From: Albidovulum denitrificans
GTDB taxonomy: Bacteria; Pseudomonadota; Alphaproteobacteria; Rhodobacterales; Rhodobacteraceae
Assembly (NCBI RefSeq): GCF_002973535.1
Contig: NZ_PVEP01000005.1
Location: forward strand, 186,001-250,000
Direction of reading: 5' to 3'
Length of the DNA: 64,000 bases
A program made the position numbers and the translations under genes. The notes under the pieces were generated by a model. It was not told where the DNA came from. It was given only the letters and a program-made list of their open reading frames with translations, and searched no databases. Below, piece after piece: positions 51,690-59,222 of this stretch (the first letter of the stretch is position 1; each line of letters opens with the position of its first letter).

Positions 51690-52920
51690 GGATCTGAGCG
51701 GCATCTTCCGCAAGCCGTTCCCGGAGCAGGTCGCCGCGCTGCGGCTTCGCTTCGGGGATCTTCGGCCGACGGCGCGTTGGGATGACCTGACAGGCGCCCA
51801 GCATGACCGGGCCTTCATGGTGGCGGGAGCGGTCAAGGCCGATCTCCTGGCCGACCTCGCCGCCGCCGTCGATCGCGTTGTCGCCGAGGGCGGCTCGCTC
51901 GAGGACTTCCGCCGCGACTTTCGGGACATCGTGGAACGGCACGGCTGGCATGGCTGGACAGGAGAGGGCACGAAGAAGGGCGAGGCATGGCGAACCCGCG
52001 TCATCTATCGCACGAACGTCGCCACGACCTATTCGGCCGGGCGGCTGGCCCAAATGCGCGAGGCGAAGTTCCCGCTCTGGGTCTATCGCCACAGCGGGGC
52101 CGAACACCCTCGCCTCGATCACCTCTCGTGGGATGGGCTGGTCCTGCCTGCCGACGATCCGTTCTGGGCTGCGCACTATCCGCCGAATGGCTGGGGCTGC
52201 GGCTGCCGCGTGGCTGGCGCGCGCTCCATGCGCGGCGCGATCCGTTTGGGAGGGAAACCCGGCTTTACGACGCCACCGTCAGGTTGGGACAGTGTCGATC
52301 CCCGAACCGGGACGCCGCCAGGCATCGGAAAAGGGTGGGATCACGCGCCGGGGGATACGGTGAGCGATACGATCGCGACCATGACCGAGAAAACCATCAA
52401 GTGGGAACATGTCCTGGCGAAGGAGTTCATGGCCTCTCTGCCAGCGGGTGTTGTCGACGATTTTGCCAGTGGGTACCGCCAGCTTCCTTCACTACGAAGT
52501 TCGGTCGGGAGCTTCGTGAAGGCCACGCTCACCGGCGGGAGCGCGGCACCGGCCGACGCCTACAAGACACTCGGTCGTCTTACCTCGGCGCATGTCGAGG
52601 CGGTACGGTCGGCCGGATTTGATGTGGCTGGCTTCGACTTCAACCTTGAACAGGATGCGATCCGCCATGTCGCCTCCGGGCATTTCGATGCGATATCGGA
52701 GACGGCGCGCGGTCAATCTGCGGTCACGGTGGAGGATTTCGCCAATCTGGCGAGCCACCTCGATTTTGTAACGGCAATCGAGGCGGGTGATGTTCAGAAA
52801 GGTCAGGCGCGGCCCAGCGTCGTCATGAAGATCAGGGTCGGCAATCAGACCTGGACGGTTGTGTTCGAGATCCGAAGACGCCGCAAGATGCTGGTCTTGA
52901 AGACGATGTTCAAAAAGTAG
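51682..52920 (+). CDS. MuF minor head protein with C-terminal nuclease/toxin-like domain
   Basis: A 412-residue protein. The first part is the MuF head-morphogenesis domain, recognised by RTRVIYRTNVATTYSAGRL, YRHSGAEHPRLDHLSWDGLV and WAAHYPPNGWGCGCRV (about residues 105-175). After a linker comes a helical region and then a C-terminal domain (about 305-412) with IRHVASGHF (His329 and His334), RGQSAVTVEDFANL, VVMKIRVGNQTWTVVFEI and terminal LVLKTMFKK. That pattern fits the phage barnase-EndoU-ColicinE5-RelE-like (PBECR) nuclease family. It would be carried in the virion and may act as an effector. No obvious immunity gene follows. Confidence 0.88.
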   Translation: MPEDLSGIFRKPFPEQVAALRLRFGDLRPTARWDDLTGAQHDRAFMVAGAVKADLLADLAAAVDRVVAEGGSLEDFRRDFRDIVERHGWHGWTGEGTKKGEAWRTRVIYRTNVATTYSAGRLAQMREAKFPLWVYRHSGAEHPRLDHLSWDGLVLPADDPFWAAHYPPNGWGCGCRVAGARSMRGAIRLGGKPGFTTPPSGWDSVDPRTGTPPGIGKGWDHAPGDTVSDTIATMTEKTIKWEHVLAKEFMASLPAGVVDDFASGYRQLPSLRSSVGSFVKATLTGGSAAPADAYKTLGRLTSAHVEAVRSAGFDVAGFDFNLEQDAIRHVASGHFDAISETARGQSAVTVEDFANLASHLDFVTAIEAGDVQKGQARPSVVMKIRVGNQTWTVVFEIRRRRKMLVLKTMFKK

Positions 52921-53016
52921 AGTGGGCGAGGAAGGAGGAGGTGACTTGGGCCATACGTCCGAAACGATCGCGGTAGAGCCGCAACGGTCCCTGCCACCTC
53001 TCCTGGAAAGATAATC

Positions 53017-53517
53017 ATGCTGCGCATCGAACTCAAGGACGAGGAAGTCCAGGCCGCGCTTGCCCGCATGGCGGCCGCGATGACCGACATGCGCCCGGCG
53101 ATGCAGGATATCGGCGAGGTGCTGGTCGAGGGGACGAAGCAGCGTTTTGCCGACGGCGTCGATCCAGACGGCAACCCATGGGCGCCGAAGTCGCCCACCA
53201 CGATCGAGGCCTACAAGGCGCGCGGCGACAGCGTGAGCTTCCGGCCGCTGATCGGCCCGACGCGGGCACTATCGACGACAATCCACTACAGCGCCGGTCC
53301 CGACCAGGTGGAGATCGGGTCGAACCGTATCCAGGCGGCCGTGATGCAGGGTGGTGCCGCCAAGGGGCAGTTCGGGCGCACGAGCCGGGGCGGACCGATC
53401 CCCTGGGGGAACATTCCGGCGCGGCCGTTCATCGGCCTCTCTGCGCAGGACAGCGCGAACGTGATCGACATCGTCGAAGAGTGGCTCGAAGGGGCCGCGT
53501 CCGGTGGCCCGAAGTGA
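53017..53517 (+). CDS. Virion morphogenesis protein (gpG-like)
   Basis: A 166-residue protein of the phage virion morphogenesis family (Mu gpG). Signature parts are VEGTKQRFADGVDPDGNPWAP and NIPARPFIGLSAQDSANV. It takes part in head or head-tail completion. A 96-bp gap separates it from muF. The GGAAAG site precedes the ATG, and a hairpin follows the stop. Confidence 0.9.
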   Translation: MLRIELKDEEVQAALARMAAAMTDMRPAMQDIGEVLVEGTKQRFADGVDPDGNPWAPKSPTTIEAYKARGDSVSFRPLIGPTRALSTTIHYSAGPDQVEIGSNRIQAAVMQGGAAKGQFGRTSRGGPIPWGNIPARPFIGLSAQDSANVIDIVEEWLEGAASGGPK

Positions 53518-53518
53518 G

Positions 53519-53541
53519 GCGTCGGGCGAATTTCCCGACGC
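53519..53541 (+). terminator. Hairpin after gpG gene
   Basis: A perfect 8-bp stem, GCGTCGGG (53519-53526) and CCCGACGC (53534-53541), with a 7-base loop, one base after the gpG stop. No U run follows, so it is a weak terminator or mRNA end. Confidence 0.5.
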
Positions 53542-53592
53542 GGACGCGCCTGCGATCGGCCGGTCAGGACGGAATGCCGCGTCAGCGCCCCG

Positions 53593-53749
53593 TTAAATAC
53601 CCATTAAATACCCTTGCCGACTTCCGGGGCTGCGGAGTAGCCTGCGCGGGAAGAGGCCGCTCACGGGCGCGCTGAGCGCCTCTTTCGAAGTCCCCCCTGA
53701 TCGACCCCTCTGACCCCAGAAACCTCTCGGGGGCGATTTGGTCGTGCGA
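53593..53749 (+). promoter_or_regulatory. Probable head-operon promoter/activator region
   Basis: This 250-bp gap (53518-53767) has no gene. It holds a tandem repeat TTAAATACCC at 53593-53602 and 53604-53613 (11-bp period, one DNA turn), the 13-mer TCGGGGGCGATTT at 53727-53739 and TCGTGCGA at 53742-53749, both shared with the region before the lysis genes. The coding start follows 18 bp later. Confidence 0.5.
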
Positions 53750-53767
53750 AGCGGCGATTGTCGCCCC

Positions 53768-54823
53768 ATGACGCACAAGACCACACAGCCCTTCACGGCC
53801 TGCATGGCCGAACTTGCGCTTCCCGACGGCGCCGAGGTTCCCGACTGGGTCCACCTCGTGCCGACCGCGAAGGGCGACGTGATGACCGTGGACGGGCGCG
53901 GCCCCTACCGGATCGAGGATGCCGAGGCGCTGATCGCGGCGAGCTTCGCCGAAGATGACCGGCTGCAGATCGACGAGAACCACGCCCAGGACCTCGCGGC
54001 ACCTTCCGGTGGCGCCTCTCCCGCGCGGGGCTGGATCTCGGCGATGGAAGTTCGGGCCGACGGGATCTGGGGAAAGGTCGAGTGGAACTCGGCCGGGCGC
54101 TCGCTCGTCGCCGACCGCGCCTACCGGGCGATGTCGCCCGTCATCCTGCACGACAAGGCCAAGAAGATCGTCCGCATCCTGCGGGCGAGCCTGGTGAACC
54201 GACCGAACTTCCGTGGCCTTGCCACACTCAATCAGGAGACCGACGAAATGTTCGACTTGAAGAAGCTGGCGAAGGCGCTGAACCTCGCCGAGGACGCGAC
54301 CGAGGATCAGATCTTCGCCGCTGTCGAGAAGCTGACCGGCGCGGAAACCGCCATTCAGTCCTCGATCGCCGAGATCGGCACCGCGCTCGGCGTCGAAGGC
54401 AGTGACGCGAAGGCGATCGTCGCGGCCGCCAAGATCGCAAAGGCTGGCAATGCCGACGTGACCGCGCTGCAGAGCGAGCTGGCCACCGTGAAGGGCGAGC
54501 TCGACACGCTCAAGAAGGCGGGTTCGCGCGCCCGCTCCGAGGCGTTCATCGACGGCGCCCTGAAGGAGGGCCGTGCCGGTGTCCGCCAGAGCAATCGCGA
54601 GGATCTGATCGCGCTCCATATGGAGCAGCCCGCGACGGTCGAGAAGATGATCGGCGAGATGCCGAAGCTCGACAGCACCCGCACGACCGTCGTCCCGCCT
54701 GCGCCGAAGGACGGCGAGGTCGCGTTGAACGCCGAGCAGGCCATGTCGGCCAAGCTGATCGGCGTCGATCCCGAAGCCTATGCCAAGACGCTCGCCGCTG
54801 AGCGCAAACAGGAGACCCTCTGA
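53768..54823 (+). CDS. Head maturation protease with scaffold (gpI-like)
   Basis: A 351-residue Mu gpI-type protein. The protease part, about residues 1-155, contains DRLQIDENHAQDLAAPSGG, ARGWISAMEVRADGIWGKVEW and YRAMSPVILHD. The C-terminal part is helical (FDLKKLAKALNLAEDATED onward) and is the scaffold. It assembles the prohead and is then digested. An internal start probably makes the scaffold alone. Confidence 0.9.
   Translation: MTHKTTQPFTACMAELALPDGAEVPDWVHLVPTAKGDVMTVDGRGPYRIEDAEALIAASFAEDDRLQIDENHAQDLAAPSGGASPARGWISAMEVRADGIWGKVEWNSAGRSLVADRAYRAMSPVILHDKAKKIVRILRASLVNRPNFRGLATLNQETDEMFDLKKLAKALNLAEDATEDQIFAAVEKLTGAETAIQSSIAEIGTALGVEGSDAKAIVAAAKIAKAGNADVTALQSELATVKGELDTLKKAGSRARSEAFIDGALKEGRAGVRQSNREDLIALHMEQPATVEKMIGEMPKLDSTRTTVVPPAPKDGEVALNAEQAMSAKLIGVDPEAYAKTLAAERKQETL
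54248..54823 (+). CDS. Nested in-frame scaffold protein
   Basis: An internal ATG at residue 161 of the protease gene has AGGAGA (54234-54239) 8 bases upstream, a better ribosome site than most genes here. It would produce the 191-residue helical scaffold separately, as with Mu gpZ nested in gpI. The evidence is position and the ribosome site only. Confidence 0.65.
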   Translation: MFDLKKLAKALNLAEDATEDQIFAAVEKLTGAETAIQSSIAEIGTALGVEGSDAKAIVAAAKIAKAGNADVTALQSELATVKGELDTLKKAGSRARSEAFIDGALKEGRAGVRQSNREDLIALHMEQPATVEKMIGEMPKLDSTRTTVVPPAPKDGEVALNAEQAMSAKLIGVDPEAYAKTLAAERKQETL

Positions 54824-55254
54824 TGCCCGCGCTTGCCGCTGACCGTAATACCCCCGAGGCCATTGGCAACGACCGCCAGGGCCTGCTGGGGGCCAACCAG
54901 ACCGTCTTCGCCGGTGCGCTCCTGATGCGCAACGCGGCGGGCCAGATCCTTGCCGGTGCCACCGCCACCGGCTCGTTCGGTATCGGGCGCGCGGAAGAGC
55001 AGGTCGCCTCGACCACCGCCGGTGTGACCCCGGTGAACTACAAGCCGGGCGTCTTCCGCTTCGCCAACTCCGCCGCCGCCGATCTCATCACCGCCGCCGA
55101 GATCGGCAACGTCTGCTACATCGTCGACGACCAGACGGTCGCCAAGACGAGTGGCTCCAACACCCGCTCGCCCGCCGGGGTGGTCGACAGCGTGGACGCC
55201 CAAGGCGTCTGGGTGCGCTGCGACGAAGCCCTGACCCGCGCCGTTCTGTCGTAA
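54823..55254 (+). CDS. Probable head decoration (cement) protein
   Basis: A 143-residue beta-rich protein between protease and major head genes, where lambda gpD-type or DUF2190-type cement proteins lie. It contains GALLMRNAAGQILAGATATG and KPGVFRFANSAAADLITAAEIG. Direct family identification is not certain. Overlaps the protease gene by 1 bp. Confidence 0.65.
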   Translation: MPALAADRNTPEAIGNDRQGLLGANQTVFAGALLMRNAAGQILAGATATGSFGIGRAEEQVASTTAGVTPVNYKPGVFRFANSAAADLITAAEIGNVCYIVDDQTVAKTSGSNTRSPAGVVDSVDAQGVWVRCDEALTRAVLS

Positions 55255-55266
55255 GGAACCCCACAC

Positions 55267-56160
55267 ATGCTCATCAACGCAGCGAACCTCGACGGCCTCC
55301 GCGTCGGCTTCAAGACCACCTTCCAGGATGGCCTCGGCGAGGCCGATCAGGACTGGCAGATGATCGCCACCGTCGTTCCGGCCACCACGAAGGAACAGAA
55401 GTACGGCTGGCTCGGCAAGGTGCCGAACGTCCGCGAATGGATCGGCGCCCGCGCCGTGCAGAACCTCCAGCAGCACGACTATTCGATCAAGGAGAAGCCC
55501 TTCGAGCTGACCCTTGGCGTCGATCGTGACGACATCGAGACCGACAACCTCGGGATCTACGGCCCGATGTTCCGGGAAATGGGCATGTCGTCGGGGGCGC
55601 ACTGGGCCATGATGGTCTACGAGCAGCTGAAGGCAGGCTTCACCGCGAACTGCTACGACAACCAGTTCTTCTTCGACACCGATCACCCGGTGTTGGACGA
55701 AAATGGCGTCCCGCAGAGCGTGGCCAACACCGATGGCGGTGGCGGAACGGCATGGTTCCTGCTGGAGACGAGCCGTGCGCTGAAGCCGATCATCCTGCAG
55801 AAGCGCAAGGACTTCGAGTTTGTCGCCAAGGACCGGCTGACCGACGACAACGTCTTCAACAACAAGGAATTCATCTACGGCACCGACGCGCGGGGCAACA
55901 CCGGCTTCGGCTTCTGGCAGATGGCTTGGGGCTCGAAGCAGACGCTCGATGCCGCCCACTATGCAACGGCGCGGTCGGCGCTGATGGGCATGAAGGGCGA
56001 CTATGGTCGTCCTCTGGGCCTGAAGAAGTTCCTGCTGGTCGTGCCTCCGGCGCTCGAAAGCGCGGCGCGCAAGCTGCTGAACTCCGAATATGCCGCCGGT
56101 GGCGAGACGAACGAGTGGAAGGGCACGGCCGAGCTGATGGTCACGCCCTGGCTCGCCTGA
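55267..56160 (+). CDS. Major head subunit (gpT-like)
   Basis: A 297-residue capsid protein of the Mu gpT family. Start INAANLDGLRVGFKTTFQDG is diagnostic, with GWLGKVPNVREWIGARAVQN and LGVDRDDIETDNLGIYGPMF. It has the HK97-like fold and builds the icosahedral shell. It follows the cement protein by 12 bp. Confidence 0.95.
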   Translation: MLINAANLDGLRVGFKTTFQDGLGEADQDWQMIATVVPATTKEQKYGWLGKVPNVREWIGARAVQNLQQHDYSIKEKPFELTLGVDRDDIETDNLGIYGPMFREMGMSSGAHWAMMVYEQLKAGFTANCYDNQFFFDTDHPVLDENGVPQSVANTDGGGGTAWFLLETSRALKPIILQKRKDFEFVAKDRLTDDNVFNNKEFIYGTDARGNTGFGFWQMAWGSKQTLDAAHYATARSALMGMKGDYGRPLGLKKFLLVVPPALESAARKLLNSEYAAGGETNEWKGTAELMVTPWLA

Positions 56161-56231
56161 CACCTGACGGTTTCTGCAGAGGGGGCGGGTCCGCTCGCCC
56201 CCTTCCATGAACCGCCAGTCAGGAGCGAACG

Positions 56232-56504
56232 ATGACCGATCCCGTCGAGAAGAAACCCGCCGCCGCGACCGATAAGGCCGCCGAGAAGAAGCCTGCCGCG
56301 AAGAAGAAGCGGGAGATCGAGGTCCTGCGCGTCGTCGGGCCGGAAATTGGCCGCCGCCGCGCTGGCCATGCCTTCGGCAAGGCCGAGGTCGAACTCCGCG
56401 TCGAGGACCTGACCGACGCCCAGGTCGCCGCGATCCAGTCTGACCCGCTGCTGGTCTCCACGATCGAGACCCGGAGCGAGGACGTTGAAGCCGAGGACGC
56501 CTGA
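56232..56504 (+). CDS. HI1506-like small head-region protein
   Basis: A 90-residue protein with a Lys/Ala-rich start (KKPAAATDKAAEKKPAAKKK), then EVLRVVGPEIGRRRAGHAFG. Matches the small HI1506-type proteins found in the Mu-like head-tail region. Function is unknown. Confidence 0.65.
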   Translation: MTDPVEKKPAAATDKAAEKKPAAKKKREIEVLRVVGPEIGRRRAGHAFGKAEVELRVEDLTDAQVAAIQSDPLLVSTIETRSEDVEAEDA

Positions 56505-56556
56505 GCGTCCCCGGCGGGGAATGCACCCCGAGCGAGGGCATTGATCCGCAGGCGTT

Positions 56557-56595
56557 TCCGGGGGCGCGCATGCGGGGAGCCAGACGGCCCCCGGA
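56557..56595 (+). other. Hairpin between head and connector genes
   Basis: TCCGGGGGC (56557-56565) pairs perfectly with GCCCCCGGA (56587-56595), loop 21 bases, in a 115-bp gap. It may slow transcription into the connector and tail genes. No U run. Confidence 0.4.
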
Positions 56596-56619
56596 CCCAT
56601 AGGTCCAAGGTGAACGCCC

Positions 56620-57048
56620 GTGCCCTACACCACCCTCGCAGATCTGACGGCCCGGTTCGGTGATCGCATGCTCGTCGCCCTGACGGATCGGGGTGAGATG
56701 TCCACCGGCGCCATCGACACCTCCGTGGTCGACAAGGCGATCGCCGACGCCGATGCCGTCATCGATGGCTATGTCGCTGGCCGCTACCAGACCCCCGTCA
56801 CCCCCGTGCCCGCGATCCTGGGCGATATCGCCGGTTCGATCGTCATCTGGAAGCTGCATGTCGGTGCGCCGGATCCGAAGGTCGAGGCCGATTACAAGGA
56901 AGCGCTGCGCGCGCTGCGCGATATCGCGGCCGGTGTCATCACGCTGGCGTCGGCCGGGACACCCTCGGTCGAAAAGGGCGGCAGCGGCGTCCAGGTGACG
57001 GATCGCGAACGGCCCTTCACCGCCGACAACCTCAAAGGCTTCATCTGA
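56620..57048 (+). CDS. DUF1320 head-completion protein (Mu gp36-like)
   Basis: A 142-residue adaptor with start PYTTLADLTARFGDRMLVAL and helical core VDKAIADADAVIDGYVAGRY. This DUF1320 protein joins the portal to the tail. It starts with GTG following AAGG and overlaps the next ATG by 1 bp. Confidence 0.88.
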   Translation: MPYTTLADLTARFGDRMLVALTDRGEMSTGAIDTSVVDKAIADADAVIDGYVAGRYQTPVTPVPAILGDIAGSIVIWKLHVGAPDPKVEADYKEALRALRDIAAGVITLASAGTPSVEKGGSGVQVTDRERPFTADNLKGFI

Positions 57049-57485
57049 TGGACGCGGTCACCTTCATCCGCGATCGGATCGGAGCCGAGGTCCCGACGCT
57101 GACAGGTCGTATCGAGGGCGCCATGGCTTTCGCCGAGCTGATGCGCCAGAACTCGCTGCCGCAGGTCACGCCGGCTGCTTTCGTGCTGCCTCTCGGGCTG
57201 CAGGGCGGCGCCGTCGATGCGGTCACCGGCATCTTCCGTCAGGAGGTGCGCGAGATCGTCGGCGTGATGCTGGTCCTGCGCTCCTTCAGCCGCACGGGCG
57301 ACAAGGCGATCCCCGAGCTTGAAGAGCTTATCGACGCGGTCGTGAACGCCGTCGCGGGGATCGAGCTGCCCGGTGCGACCGGCGTCTTCTCCCTCGCGCG
57401 CGGCTCGATCGTCAGCATGACCGCCGGGACGATTGTCTACCAGCTCGAGTTCCAGCTCTCCGATCAACTGAGGATCCTGACATGA
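57048..57485 (+). CDS. Tail terminator-like protein (Mu gp37-like, DUF1834)
   Basis: A 145-residue protein following gp36, with LPLGLQGGAVDAVTGIFRQE and LEFQLSDQLRI. Position and pattern suggest the DUF1834 tail terminator that caps the tail tube. Overlaps the next small gene by 4 bp. Confidence 0.75.
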   Translation: MDAVTFIRDRIGAEVPTLTGRIEGAMAFAELMRQNSLPQVTPAAFVLPLGLQGGAVDAVTGIFRQEVREIVGVMLVLRSFSRTGDKAIPELEELIDAVVNAVAGIELPGATGVFSLARGSIVSMTAGTIVYQLEFQLSDQLRILT

Positions 57486-57610
57486 CCGACAAGCCGCTGT
57501 CCCTGCCGTCCTCCGGCGGCAGCTACATCCGCGACGATAAGGGCGCGCTGAAGCCTGCCCCGAAGAAGCCCGTCAAGGGCGCCACCAAGCCGACCGTGAA
57601 GGAGGGCTGA
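57482..57610 (+). CDS. Tiny tail-region protein (42 aa)
   Basis: A 42-residue protein, TDKPLSLPSSGGSYIRDDKG then a Lys/Pro-rich tail. Overlapping start, a GGAGGG site for the gene after it and proper spacing support it. Similar tiny proteins occur here in Mu-like phages; role unknown. Confidence 0.6.
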   Translation: MTDKPLSLPSSGGSYIRDDKGALKPAPKKPVKGATKPTVKEG

Positions 57611-57611
57611 C

Positions 57612-58550
57612 ATGCCGACCCCGCTGAAGTGGAACCGCAAGACGCTCCTGTTCGCGATCGAGAGCACCTATGGCACGGACGAAAACCCCGATGCCGCGAC
57701 CGATGCCATCCTTGCGCAGAACGTGCAGCTCTCCCCGATGGAGGGGCAGGACGAGAGCCGGGAGCTGGAGCTGACGACGCTCGGCGCCCAGCCGACGATC
57801 CCGACCGGGATCCACGCCAAGTTGTCGTTCGACGTCGAACTGGCGGGCTCCGGCGCGGCCGGGACACCGCCCGCCTATGGGCCGCTCTTGCGCGGCTGCG
57901 CCGTGGCCGAGACGATCGTCGCCGCGACCTCGGTCACCTACAACCCGGTCTCCGACGCGCATGAGAGCGGGACCTTCTACCTCTGGATTGAAGGTACCCT
58001 TTACGCCCTCGTCGGATCGCGCGGGACCGCGACCATCCGCATCGAGGCGCAGAAGGTGCCGAAGATCTCGTTCACCTTCACCGGCCTCTTCGTGGCGCCC
58101 TCGGCCGTCGTGCAGGCATCGCCGACGCTGACCTCCTGGCAGAAGCCGGTCGTCGCCACCTCGGTCAACACGCCGGTCTTCACCATCGGCGGCACCTCGT
58201 TGGTGCTGCGCAGCTGCGAGTTCGACCTGGGCAACGAGGTTGTCGGCCGCTTCCTGATCGGGGCGGAGAACATCCTGATCACCAACAAGGCCGAGAAGAT
58301 CGCCTGCACCATCGAGGCGGTGCCGCTGGCGACGCTTGACCCCTACGGGCTGGCGCTCGCCCAGACCACCCAGCCGCTCGTCCTGCAACACGGCACCGTC
58401 GCCGGTCACAAGGTCGGTCTGAACGTGCCGCTGGCGCAGATGCAGCGTCCGGCCGGCCTAAACCAGCAGCAAGGCATCGTCGAATGGCCGCTGTCGCTCG
58501 TGCCGCAGGTGAACGCGGGCAACGACCAGTGGACCCTGACGCTTACCTGA
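57612..58550 (+). CDS. Tail tube protein
   Basis: A 312-residue protein with the tail tube pattern: RKTLLFAIESTYGTDENP at the start, ELELTTLGAQPTIPTGIHAK and YGPLLRGCAVAETIVA. Hexameric rings of this protein form the tail shaft. No sheath protein (Mu gpL) is present, so the tail is non-contractile. Confidence 0.88.
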   Translation: MPTPLKWNRKTLLFAIESTYGTDENPDAATDAILAQNVQLSPMEGQDESRELELTTLGAQPTIPTGIHAKLSFDVELAGSGAAGTPPAYGPLLRGCAVAETIVAATSVTYNPVSDAHESGTFYLWIEGTLYALVGSRGTATIRIEAQKVPKISFTFTGLFVAPSAVVQASPTLTSWQKPVVATSVNTPVFTIGGTSLVLRSCEFDLGNEVVGRFLIGAENILITNKAEKIACTIEAVPLATLDPYGLALAQTTQPLVLQHGTVAGHKVGLNVPLAQMQRPAGLNQQQGIVEWPLSLVPQVNAGNDQWTLTLT

Positions 58551-58560
58551 GGAGACAGCC

Positions 58561-58920
58561 ATGTTTGAAATCATCGAGGATCCTCAGTTCGTGGAGGATG
58601 TGCGCGTCGACGTTCCCGACGGCGAGGGCTGGCGTAAGGACGTCCTGCGCACCCGGTTCCGGGCGATCCCGGTCTCCGAGATGGAGGAGCTGGAGAACAG
58701 CGGCGGCGCCAAGGCCGTCCTCGATCGCATCGTCGTGTCCTTCGAGCAGCTCGTCGATCGGGACAAGAAGCCCGTCGATGGCGCCGGGGAGTGGCGCACG
58801 AAACTGCTGGAGTTCGCCTTCGTCCGCTCGGCCATCATCCGCCACTACTACGTCGCCTCGGCGGGGCTCCGCTCGGGAAACTCCGCGAGTTCGGCCGCGC
58901 CTGGGCTCGCGCCGAACTGA
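58561..58920 (+). CDS. Tail assembly chaperone, zero-frame product (gpG-like)
   Basis: A 119-residue protein between the tube and tape measure genes, the fixed place of the lambda gpG-type tail chaperone. It contains RKDVLRTRFRAIPVSEMEEL and FAFVRSAIIRHYYVAS. Translation usually stops at 58920; a -1 shift gives the longer form. Confidence 0.85.
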   Translation: MFEIIEDPQFVEDVRVDVPDGEGWRKDVLRTRFRAIPVSEMEELENSGGAKAVLDRIVVSFEQLVDRDKKPVDGAGEWRTKLLEFAFVRSAIIRHYYVASAGLRSGNSASSAAPGLAPN

Positions 58921-59222
58921 ACGGAGCCTCTAACGATGAAGCCGCGCGCGATGCAGAGATGTTCGGACTGGAGCCGCCCCCGGCTCCGCCGCGCTTTGCC
59001 CTCTGGGCAGAGCATCTCGCCGTCGCGCGCGCCTTCCTCTCGATCGACACGCAATGGCGGGTCGCTTCGGGAGGGTTCGGCATGGCGGTGATCGGCCTCG
59101 ACTATACCGGCGTCAGGTCAGGTCTTCGTGCTGCCGGTATCCGGCTGGACCCGGCAGGATGGGATGACCTCCGCACGATCGAGAGCGCCGCGATCCGCGC
59201 GATGAACGAGGCCCAGTCATGA
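58561..59222 (+). CDS. Tail assembly chaperone, frameshifted product (gpGT-like)
   Basis: A -1 shift at 58875-58881 joins 107 residues of the first frame (58561-58881) to 113 residues of the second (58881-59222), giving a 220-residue gpGT-like protein. The second frame has GKLREFGRAWARAELNGASN and ALWAEHLAVARAFLSIDTQW, and its stop overlaps the tape measure start. Both forms guide the tape measure during tail assembly. Confidence 0.85.
58875..58881 (+). other. Programmed -1 frameshift site
   Basis: The heptamer G_GGA_AAC lies exactly in register with the zero frame (codons TCG GGA AAC), the X_XXY_YYZ form. It sits 39 bases before the first-frame stop and lies inside the overlap of the two frames. 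Confidence 0.88.

Noticed and set aside
52946-53014. 22-codon TTG frame as an immunity gene for the MuF toxin
   Set aside because: Too short, a TTG start, and no resemblance to an immunity protein.
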